Assembly: GCF_042664795.1 (NCBI RefSeq)
Contig: NZ_JBHTBN010000007.1
Coordinates: 1 to 64,000 of the forward strand
Direction of reading: 5' to 3'
DNA from: Jejudonia soesokkakensis
Lineage (GTDB): Bacteria > Bacteroidota > Bacteroidia > Flavobacteriales > Flavobacteriaceae
Length of the DNA: 64,000 nucleotides
The notes below the pieces were generated by a model. It had not been told where the DNA came from and did not search any database. It saw only the letters and a program-made list of their open reading frames with translations. The first letter of the stretch is position 1; each line of letters starts with the position of its first letter. Made by a program: the position numbers and the translations under genes. Of the stretch, positions 26,060-33,741 are shown one piece after another.

Positions 26060-27334
26060 TTATCTATTCTTACCACTTCTGTTCTTAGAATTTCCTCCAC
26101 GACTCCGATTTCTAGAAGTTGAATTTTTTCTGGAATTTTGTCGGCCTCGTTGGTTGGCTGCTTTGTTTTCGGCCTTTGTGTCAAGTACTTCCTGAAGGCT
26201 TTCAGAAACTTCAAAGCCTTCAATAGTCTTCTGATCTAATTTTTCGCCAAGTAATTTTTCGATTCCCCGAACATATTCAAATTCGTCTACACTCACAATG
26301 GAAATCGCTTCACCACTCGCCCCTGCTCTACCCGTTCGACCAATACGATGGACATAATCTTCGGGAATGTTTGGTAGTTCATAATTGATCACATGAGGTA
26401 ATAACGGAATGTCTAGTCCGCGGGCAGCTATATCGGTTGCAACCAAGACACGTACACGTCCTTCTTTAAAACCTGCCAGCGCTTTGGTTCGGGCTCCCTG
26501 ACTCTTGTTACCATGGATTGCTGCGGAAGAAATCTTGGCCGAATCCAACTTTTTTGCCAAACGATTGGCACCGTGTTTGGTTCTCGTAAAGATTAGCACC
26601 TGTTGCCAGTCCCCTTCAGAAATAAGTTTAATAACCAAATCTGTTTTATCAGATTTGTTGGTTTTATAGATAAGCTGATCTACTTTTTCTGCCGTAGTAT
26701 TTTCGGGGGTAGCTTCAACCATCACAGGATTACGAAGAAAACTAGAGGCCAGTTTTTTAATTTCCGAAGAAAAGGTTGCCGAAAATAAGAGATTCTGTCT
26801 TCTTTCAGGAATAAGCCGCAATACCTTTTTAATATCGTGAATAAAACCCATATCCAGCATTCTATCTGCTTCATCCAGCACAAAGAATTCGACATTTTTA
26901 AGACTAAAAACACCCTGACTGTGTAAATCGAGTAATCTTCCTGGAGTAGCGACCAAAATATCCACTCCCTGTCGTAATGTTCTAATTTGCGGATTGGCAT
27001 TGACACCACCAAAAACTACGGTAGAACGAATATCAACAAATTTTGAGTATGTTTTTACATCTTCTAAAACCTGGGCTGCGAGCTCACGTGTTGGTGTTAA
27101 TACCAAAGCTCTTACTTGTCGTTTTCCCTGAATGGGTTTACCGGCTAATATTTGAAGCATTGGCAATGTAAATCCGGCTGTCTTTCCTGTTCCTGTCTGA
27201 GCCGAAGCCAGAACATCTTTACCTTGTAAAATTTGAGGAATAGCTTTTTGCTGAATTGGAGTGGGTGTATCGTATCCTTTTTCGCTAATTGCTTTTAGCA
27301 GGGCATCGGACAGCCCAAGATTTTTAAATGACAT
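26060..27334 (-). CDS. DEAD-box RNA helicase (RhlE-like)
   Basis: 424 residues. All core motifs are present: GYDTPTPIQQKAIP (Q motif), ASAQTGTGKT (I), PTRELAAQV (Ia), VLDEADRMLDMGF (II), LFSATFS (III) and YVHRIGRTGRAG (VI). The C-terminal tail is basic and rich in Arg, Ser and Asn (RGRQNSRKNSTSRNRSRGG), as in RhlE-type helicases that bind RNA non-specifically. Likely acts in ribosome assembly or RNA decay at low temperature (family knowledge). A promoter word lies at 27388-27395. Confidence 0.95.
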   Translation of the reverse strand: MSFKNLGLSDALLKAISEKGYDTPTPIQQKAIPQILQGKDVLASAQTGTGKTAGFTLPMLQILAGKPIQGKRQVRALVLTPTRELAAQVLEDVKTYSKFVDIRSTVVFGGVNANPQIRTLRQGVDILVATPGRLLDLHSQGVFSLKNVEFFVLDEADRMLDMGFIHDIKKVLRLIPERRQNLLFSATFSSEIKKLASSFLRNPVMVEATPENTTAEKVDQLIYKTNKSDKTDLVIKLISEGDWQQVLIFTRTKHGANRLAKKLDSAKISSAAIHGNKSQGARTKALAGFKEGRVRVLVATDIAARGLDIPLLPHVINYELPNIPEDYVHRIGRTGRAGASGEAISIVSVDEFEYVRGIEKLLGEKLDQKTIEGFEVSESLQEVLDTKAENKAANQRGRQNSRKNSTSRNRSRGGNSKNRSGKNR

Positions 27335-27387
27335 AAATTGTTTTTGAGAAACAACGATTTAGGGATACTGTCATTTCTTTTGAGCGA

Positions 27388-27395
27388 CAAAGGTA
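27388..27395 (-). promoter_or_regulatory. -7 promoter element of the DEAD-box helicase gene (TACCTTTG)
   Basis: Exact TAnnTTTG on the minus strand, 53 nt before the ATG. The leader is longer than for most genes here. Confidence 0.55.
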
Positions 27396-27522
27396 CGGTT
27401 AATATAATTGAATGTGGAAATAATTATTATGAGACAAACTTATCTACAAAATTCATAATTCTATAAAAGGTTCAATTTATACTAAAAAAATAAAAGTATC
27501 TTTCTGCTTTAAAAAACATATC

Positions 27523-29016
27523 ATGAAAAAAATCTTCAGCATCACAATTCTATCAATGCTTACCATTACTGCATTTGGTCAAACTGAACAACAAAAAGTA
27601 GAAAATACTATTTCAAAAGACAATATTAAAGGTCATATTTATTTTCTAGCAGACGACCTCTTAAAAGGGAGAGAAACCGGAACACCCGAAAATAAAATTG
27701 CTGCTTCTTACCTAGCAAATATGCTTCGAGGCTACGGTGTACAACCCAACCCAAAAACTGGAACATATTATCAAGAGGTTCAGTTAAATAAAATTACAAC
27801 ACCACAAAACACTACTTTAGCTATCAATGGAAAAGACATTAAAAAAATGGTCGCTATTGACGCCAATAAAGTTTCTTTCAAAGGAGATGCCGTGTATTTA
27901 AATTATGGTTTAGAAGAAGACTATAAAGGCAAAGACTTAAAAGATAAAGTTATCATCATACAAGCGGGAAGTGCCGAAACTAAAGATGCCAGAGGTGCTT
28001 TCAGATTACTGTCTCAAAAGAGGGAACTGGCTCAGGAAGCTGGTGTTTCAGCGGTTATCGAGTTATTAAATGCACAGGACCAGATGTGGGATTTTATCGA
28101 TCATAACTTTAACGAGCCTTCGTTAGCAGTTGCTACTATGGAAAACGAAAGTATGAAGGAAAGTAAGATGGCTTACCTCTGGGTACAGGATGTAGATGCC
28201 GCTATGGCTTCAGATCTAATGAATTCAAAAAAACTAACTACTACACTTTCAATAGACAATAAAGTTGAAGAGCGTATAGTATCTCAAAATGTGATTGGCG
28301 TGATTGAAGGCACCGATCCCCAGCTTAAAAATGAGTATATCATTTACTCAGCCCATTATGACCATGTTGGGGTTGGAACGCCAGATGAGACTGGTGATAC
28401 TATTTACAATGGCGCGAGAGACAATGGCGTAGGTACGACTACCGTTTTAAGTATGGCAGAAAATCTGGCAAAATATCCTACAAAGCGTTCGGCCCTATTT
28501 ATTTTGTTTACCGGAGAAGAAAAAGGCTTATTAGGCAGCGAATATTATGTTGCAAATCCCGTATTACCCTTAGACCAAATGGTCTATTGCTTTAATAGTG
28601 ACAATGCGGGCTATAATGACACTTCCCTTATCAGTATTATAGGATTACCAAGAACTACAGCCGAAAATCATATTAAAAATGCCGCAAAAACCTTTGGACT
28701 TACAGCAGTTGACGACCCTGCTCCAGAGCAAGGTTTATTTGATCGAAGTGACAACGTTCATTTTGCAGCAGCTGGAATTCCGGCACCAACCTTTTCATTA
28801 GGTTTTACTGCTTTTGATGGAGATGTGACCAAATACTACCATAGACCTGGTGACGAAGCAGACACCCTCGATTATGAGTATCTAGAACAATTTTTTAAGG
28901 CCTATGTGATGGCTGGACGTGCAATTGCAAATGATCCTGTAACTCCTACTTGGACTGCTGGAGATAAATATGAGGAAGCAAGTAAAAAACTGTATAATAA
29001 GATTGATAAAAATTAG
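27523..29016 (+). CDS. Secreted M28-family zinc aminopeptidase
   Basis: 497 residues with a signal peptide ending TAFGQ. The PA-domain-like segment (about 120-230) is followed by the M28 catalytic domain: SAHYDHVGVG (zinc His and Asp), GARDNGVGTTTVLSMAE (bridging Asp), FTGEEKGLLGSEYY (Glu pair), NSDNAGYND and a late His in KYYHRPGDEADTL. It removes N-terminal residues from peptides outside the cytoplasm. A TATCTTTC word precedes it (27498-27505). The next gene starts inside its stop codon. Confidence 0.92.
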   Translation: MKKIFSITILSMLTITAFGQTEQQKVENTISKDNIKGHIYFLADDLLKGRETGTPENKIAASYLANMLRGYGVQPNPKTGTYYQEVQLNKITTPQNTTLAINGKDIKKMVAIDANKVSFKGDAVYLNYGLEEDYKGKDLKDKVIIIQAGSAETKDARGAFRLLSQKRELAQEAGVSAVIELLNAQDQMWDFIDHNFNEPSLAVATMENESMKESKMAYLWVQDVDAAMASDLMNSKKLTTTLSIDNKVEERIVSQNVIGVIEGTDPQLKNEYIIYSAHYDHVGVGTPDETGDTIYNGARDNGVGTTTVLSMAENLAKYPTKRSALFILFTGEEKGLLGSEYYVANPVLPLDQMVYCFNSDNAGYNDTSLISIIGLPRTTAENHIKNAAKTFGLTAVDDPAPEQGLFDRSDNVHFAAAGIPAPTFSLGFTAFDGDVTKYYHRPGDEADTLDYEYLEQFFKAYVMAGRAIANDPVTPTWTAGDKYEEASKKLYNKIDKN

Positions 29017-29423
29017 TGTTTCAGGTTCGAAACTTATTGCTATTACTCATCTTTGGAGCTTCCTTTTCAAGCTGCTTCTGGAAACCGCCCGTAATGACCT
29101 ATACCTATACCGATCAGAATAATAATCAATATTATATTTCAAGTAGCGAAATAAGGTATGTTCCTATAAAGGCTTCGGAAAGTTCTTCGGGGGAGTATGA
29201 CGGGGGTGAACCAGTTACCATCCCAATTACCGAAACTCAGTTTTCAGAAATAAAAAAATTGACTGAATCAGTCTTTGAAGCGATAGATTCGCATACCACA
29301 AAAAGACAGATGATGACTTCGGTGATATCCTTAACATCCAATGGAGAAACAAAGCGGCTTACGCTAACACGTTCAAAAGAACGAACGGCATTAGAAACAT
29401 ACTTGAAAGCTGTAAAACAGTAG
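29016..29423 (+). CDS. Hypothetical lipoprotein coupled to the M28 peptidase
   Basis: 135 residues. Begins with GTG in TAGTG, overlapping the peptidase stop by one base. The leader VRNLLLLLIFGASFSSC carries a lipobox. The mature part is Ser/Thr-rich with no recognised domain. Coupling suggests coexpression with the peptidase. Confidence 0.7.
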   Translation: MFQVRNLLLLLIFGASFSSCFWKPPVMTYTYTDQNNNQYYISSSEIRYVPIKASESSSGEYDGGEPVTIPITETQFSEIKKLTESVFEAIDSHTTKRQMMTSVISLTSNGETKRLTLTRSKERTALETYLKAVKQ

Positions 29424-29445
29424 TTTTTATAGCATATCAAAAAGA

Positions 29446-29478
29446 AAAGCCGTTCTATCTTTCGACAAGAACGGCTTT
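29446..29478. terminator. Bidirectional terminator
   Basis: AAAGCCGTTCT (29446-29456) pairs with AGAACGGCTTT (29468-29478). It separates the peptidase unit from the minus-strand lipoprotein genes. Confidence 0.85.
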
Positions 29479-29499
29479 ATCATTGGGGAAAAAAGAAAC

Positions 29500-29985
29500 T
29501 TAATTTTTTGTAAAAATAAGGATATCGGTTCCTCCATTTCCACCACTTATATCAATAAGGGAAATGGTAGTTGAGTTGACAAGTGTAATATCCCAGTCAT
29601 CTACAAGATCATCAAAATCATCATCATCACTCACAGAAAAGAAGATATTGAAATCGTCGTCATCTGTTCCGTCATCATCATCAGATGAATTACTACTGTC
29701 TGTCACAGACCAAGTTCCAACCAACGTTCTAGAGCTACTCATAGCTGTTAATACTCCATCACTTCCAAATGTAAATGTGAATCCATTATAATCTGAAGTT
29801 TCATCTTCTCCATCATCCGTATAGGTAGATACGCGCCAATTGCCATCCTGTGCAATTAAAGCAACTTGGTCTGCACTTGAAGTACCATCATCGTTGTTAT
29901 TATCGTCACTCGGATCACAGGCGACAAATACAAACCCAATTGCTAAACTAACCAACCAAATAAAATTTTTCTTTTTCGTTTTCAT
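29500..29985 (-). CDS. Asp-rich lipoprotein with one W-SGG module
   Basis: 161 residues. The lipoprotein leader ends in IGFVFVAC, followed by an Asp/Asn-rich linker (DPSDDNNNDDG). Residues about 41-161 form one copy of the module found four times in the neighbouring 713-residue protein: NWRVSTYTDDGEDETSDY, then GTWSV, then DDWDITLV, then ISLIDISGGNGGTDIL. It lies 28 nt downstream of that gene on the same strand, so the two are probably one operon. The acidic composition suggests Ca2+ binding or surface exposure, but that is inference. Confidence 0.8.
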   Translation of the reverse strand: MKTKKKNFIWLVSLAIGFVFVACDPSDDNNNDDGTSSADQVALIAQDGNWRVSTYTDDGEDETSDYNGFTFTFGSDGVLTAMSSSRTLVGTWSVTDSSNSSDDDDGTDDDDFNIFFSVSDDDDFDDLVDDWDITLVNSTTISLIDISGGNGGTDILIFTKN

Positions 29986-30013
29986 ATTTATAATTCTAAA
30001 TTATTATTAATTA

Positions 30014-32155
30014 TTACAGTTTTTCAAATACTAAGGTGTCGGTTCCGCCGCCGCCTCCACTTACATCTCTAAGCTCTACTCGTGTACTTGTATAGCTTAT
30101 CACATCCCAATCATCATCATTAAATTCTTCAAGGGGAGCCATTGGTCCAAAATCTAATGCCATATCAAGCGTAGTACCGCCTAAAACCATCCAGGTACCA
30201 TTTACGGTTGTTCCATTGCCATTGGCTATAACTTCATCATTCACATTAAATGAAAAATTAAAATCTTGATACGTACTAGTTTGGTCATCTCCATCTTCAT
30301 CATACAATGCTACAAACCACTCACCCTCTAAGAGGATATTTGTAAGTTCGGTTGCATTATTTCCAGTACAGTCATTTAAAGGATTTCTTTCAAAATTTAG
30401 GAAATCGGTTCCACCGCCACCTCCACTTACATCAACTAATCGAATAATTTGACCGTCAAATTCAATCACATCCCAATCATCGTTTAACTCTTCAAAAGGG
30501 TCGTTTGTTCCTGTAAATTCATACATAAGTGTCAAATCAATCCCGCTCCCACTATTTTGAGCAGACCATGTTCCATTAACAGTGTTGGTGTCGCTTGTAG
30601 CGGTAGAGGTTCCATTGGTAAAAAACTCAAAAGTATAATCTACATAGTTACAAGCTTCATTACCTTCATCTTCTTCATATAAAGTAATAAACCAGTTGTC
30701 TGTAATTAAATTTTCAATAAAAGCTGCAGTATTACCACCTGTACCGCAATTAGTAGGTGGCGTACGACCAAATACAAGGTTGTCAGTTCCACCGTTACCT
30801 CCACTTATATCTATAAGTCGAACTACCTGAGCATCAAATTCTACCACATCCCAATCGTCATTTAAATCTTCAAAAGGATCATCATCTCCCATGTGGTTAA
30901 AATTTAGTACAAGATCCAGACCAGAACCACTATTTTGTACTGCCCAATTTCCTGTCACAGTATTTGCAGAACTTACTGCAGTAACACTCCCATTACTTGT
31001 ATAAGTAAATTCATAATCAACATAATCACAAGTTTCATCATCTCCATCATCATCATAGGTTGTCACGTACCAATTATTTGATATTAATACTTGAATAAGT
31101 GCATTTACATCACCTCCACCAGTATTTGTATTTGGTTCACGCTCAAATGTTAGATAATCTGTGCTTCCGTCACCACCACTAATATCTCTTAAGCGAATGA
31201 TATTTTCATTAATTTCCAGTATGTCCCAATCTTCATCAAGTTCATCAAAAGGATCCTGTGTTCCGAAGAAGAGTTCAAAATCTGGTGTGCTACTACCTGT
31301 TAATTCCCAGGTTCCAGTAACGGTATTACTCCCATTGGTTGCAGCAGCTGTATTGTTGGTCGCAAATGTAAATTCATAACCATCAAAATCATCTGTTTCA
31401 TCCAAATCATCAAAGAAATAGGTTATATACCAAGAACCGCTAGTGATAAAGGCTTCTAATTCATCTACTGGTATTGAACTATTGTCGCAATTGGTTTCAG
31501 ACAACAGTGTAACCAACTCAGTATTATTAGCAATAACAGTAGTTTCTCCATTCACAATAACCGATACTGGATATTGTAATGCAATGATGTCATCATCATC
31601 TAAATTGCTAAGAAACAGAAACATTTCAACATCGCTATTTATAATTACAGTACCTGTTTGTTGCTGATTTGAATCATAGGTGAAAAATGTGAGTGGATAT
31701 ACAAACGACACGCATTCTAGAGTGTCATCAAGATCGTTTTCACAAGCTGCAATAATGGCATCAAGTTCAGTCTGACTAGTAACAGTTACTTGTGTAAAAT
31801 CTGCTAAGACAATATTTATTGGAAAAACAATTTCAAGGGTATCTTGATCATTCGGAAATTGATCAAAAATATCTTCTACAATTTCGATATCATCTTCATC
31901 TGTAATAATTACTTTTTGACCGTTTGCAAATACTGTAATAGGTAAAACCACTTGAACACAGTCGCTACCGTCAATAATATCGTCTAAATCGCCGGGATTT
32001 TGAGAACTTCTACTTAACAGATTCGCTAAGGTAGAATTTGCAGTTATTGTTTCTTCGTCAGTTTCATCGATCATCTCACTTTCTTCCTTCTGACAAGAAA
32101 AAAGTACTAAGACAGATACTAAAAGAAATACTAGTTTTGTTAGTGTATTTTTCAT
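30014..32155 (-). CDS. Asp-rich repeat lipoprotein (four W-SGG modules)
   Basis: 713 residues. Lipobox at LVLFSC (Cys21). Residues 66-222 hold four short repeats of the type 'V.P(I/L)....G..V.V....EL'. Four ~110-residue modules follow at about 230-340, 347-464, 476-590 and 601-713. Each has (N/S)W(Y/F).(T/A)..D(D/E), a G.W core, DDWD(V/I), and a terminal SGG.GGTD.L.F. The strand pattern suggests a lipocalin-like barrel, but I do not recognise the family. It is divergent from the ECF sigma/FecR/TonB receptor operon at 32262, suggesting it is a surface partner or target of that system. Confidence 0.8.
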   Translation of the reverse strand: MKNTLTKLVFLLVSVLVLFSCQKEESEMIDETDEETITANSTLANLLSRSSQNPGDLDDIIDGSDCVQVVLPITVFANGQKVIITDEDDIEIVEDIFDQFPNDQDTLEIVFPINIVLADFTQVTVTSQTELDAIIAACENDLDDTLECVSFVYPLTFFTYDSNQQQTGTVIINSDVEMFLFLSNLDDDDIIALQYPVSVIVNGETTVIANNTELVTLLSETNCDNSSIPVDELEAFITSGSWYITYFFDDLDETDDFDGYEFTFATNNTAAATNGSNTVTGTWELTGSSTPDFELFFGTQDPFDELDEDWDILEINENIIRLRDISGGDGSTDYLTFEREPNTNTGGGDVNALIQVLISNNWYVTTYDDDGDDETCDYVDYEFTYTSNGSVTAVSSANTVTGNWAVQNSGSGLDLVLNFNHMGDDDPFEDLNDDWDVVEFDAQVVRLIDISGGNGGTDNLVFGRTPPTNCGTGGNTAAFIENLITDNWFITLYEEDEGNEACNYVDYTFEFFTNGTSTATSDTNTVNGTWSAQNSGSGIDLTLMYEFTGTNDPFEELNDDWDVIEFDGQIIRLVDVSGGGGGTDFLNFERNPLNDCTGNNATELTNILLEGEWFVALYDEDGDDQTSTYQDFNFSFNVNDEVIANGNGTTVNGTWMVLGGTTLDMALDFGPMAPLEEFNDDDWDVISYTSTRVELRDVSGGGGGTDTLVFEKL

Positions 32156-32261
32156 AATATATTTTTTGGTGTTTATTAGTAAAACAATTAACTTTTAAAA
32201 TACCCTACCTAAAAATATAAAAAATTTCTGCTTATTTTTATAAATAATTGTTAATCAGCTT

Positions 32262-32774
32262 ATGAATAAACCCAACAATGTGTGCCAGGAAAGTACATTC
32301 AACTCTATATACAGTGACCACGGAAAATCCGTTTGGAGATTCCTTCTTTTCAAATGTGGAGATGAAGCACAAGCAGACGATTTGGTGCAGGAAGCATTTA
32401 TTAAATTATGGCAGAATTGTGCTAAAGTTCCTGTTTCAAAAGCTAAATCTTTTTTATACACTGTTGCAAACAATATGTTTTTAAATGAAGTCGCTCACAA
32501 AAAAGTAGTGCTCAAATATGCTAACGCAAAAAACTCTGGATATAACAATCAATCTCCAGAATTTTTACTTCAGGAAAAAGAATTTTCAGAAAAACTAACT
32601 ACAGCGATTCAAAATCTTACCGAAGGACAACGCACTGCTTTTTTACTAAATAGAATTGAAGGAAAAAAATATAGAGAAATTGCAAAATTATTAGACATAT
32701 CTGTTAAAGCAGTAGAAAAAAGAATGAGTCAGGCGCTTGCATCCTTGCGTAATGAAATTGATGAAATAAAATAA
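32262..32774 (+). CDS. ECF sigma factor (FecI-type)
   Basis: 170 residues with sigma2 (FLLFKCGDEAQADDLVQEAFIKLWQN) and sigma4 (LTEGQRTAFLLNRIEGKKYREIA.LLDISVKAVEKRMSQAL, read here in parts) regions. FecI-type sigma factors are held by a FecR anti-sigma and activated by a signal from a TonB receptor. The three-gene order sigma-FecR-receptor is intact here. The divergent gene at 32155 shares the 106-nt promoter region. Confidence 0.93.
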   Translation: MNKPNNVCQESTFNSIYSDHGKSVWRFLLFKCGDEAQADDLVQEAFIKLWQNCAKVPVSKAKSFLYTVANNMFLNEVAHKKVVLKYANAKNSGYNNQSPEFLLQEKEFSEKLTTAIQNLTEGQRTAFLLNRIEGKKYREIAKLLDISVKAVEKRMSQALASLRNEIDEIK

Positions 32775-32832
32775 TACCTACAATAAGTAGGGTAAAAACA
32801 AATTGAACTGTTTTAATTATAGTTCACATACC

Positions 32833-33741
32833 ATGGAAAAAAATTACCTTTTACATAAATATCTCAATAATGAAGCTACAGCCGCAGAAATCGAGCTTTT
32901 ACAAAATGATTCTGAGTATAAGCGCTATATAGAAATTGCCGATAGCACCTCCAGGTTTGATACTCCTGTATTTAACGAGAAGGCTAATTTTGAAGCAATT
33001 TCATCAAAATTGACCTCTGCTACCAAAGTTAGAAAACTACATCCGTTGTCTACAGCTTTAAAAATTGCAGCCGTTCTAGTTGTCTTAGTTATGGGCTATT
33101 TATTTATTTCAAATTTGGATACGAAAGTTGAAACTGCAATTGCAGAAAATAAGTCAGTAGTATTACCAGACACTTCAGAAGTAATTCTCAACTCAAATTC
33201 TCAAATGACCTATAAAAAGAAAAACTGGGAGGAGAATAGGTCGCTTACCTTACAAGGAGAAGCCTTTTTTAAGGTTGCAAAAGGGAAACAGTTTGATGTC
33301 GAGACAGCATTAGGACATGTACGTGTTTTGGGCACTCAATTTAATGTTTTTTCAAGGGATAGAAATTTCCGCGTTTATTGTTACGAAGGATTAGTAGAGG
33401 TACATATTGGAGAACAAAAAATCCAATTACCAGCGGGGCATAGCTTAAAATGGAGCGGTGGGATTATTACCACCTCAACTAATACAGACGCACAAAGTCC
33501 TAGTTGGACAGAAGAGGAAAGCTCATTTGAAAATGATTCATTATCGTTTGTATTAAAAGAACTAGAGCGACAGTACAAGGTTACTGTGGATGCTTCAAAA
33601 GTAACTACCTCAATTAAATTTACAGGAAGTTTTACGCATACTAATCTTGAAATTGCGCTTCGAAGTATCTGTGAACCTCTTCAAATAGAATATACAATCG
33701 ATGATTCTAACATACTACTCAATGAGAAAGAAAGTCGGTAA
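32833..33741 (+). CDS. FecR-family anti-sigma factor
   Basis: 302 residues from ATG 32833; the TTG at 32803 is not used because the family starts at MEKNYLLHKYLNN. A cytoplasmic N-terminal part precedes one TM (ALKIAAVLVVLVMGYLFI). The FecR domain shows VVLPDTSEVILNSNSQMTY and GEAFFKVAKG. The C-terminal DUF4974 domain (FVLKELERQYKVTVDAS to the end) contacts the receptor signalling domain. It overlaps the receptor gene by 20 nt. Confidence 0.93.
   Translation: MEKNYLLHKYLNNEATAAEIELLQNDSEYKRYIEIADSTSRFDTPVFNEKANFEAISSKLTSATKVRKLHPLSTALKIAAVLVVLVMGYLFISNLDTKVETAIAENKSVVLPDTSEVILNSNSQMTYKKKNWEENRSLTLQGEAFFKVAKGKQFDVETALGHVRVLGTQFNVFSRDRNFRVYCYEGLVEVHIGEQKIQLPAGHSLKWSGGIITTSTNTDAQSPSWTEEESSFENDSLSFVLKELERQYKVTVDASKVTTSIKFTGSFTHTNLEIALRSICEPLQIEYTIDDSNILLNEKESR

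Noticed and set aside
30014..32155. Repeated DNA that could suggest a CRISPR array or tandem repeat element
   Set aside because: The repeats are ~110-residue protein modules in one open frame with divergent DNA, not short identical repeats with spacers.
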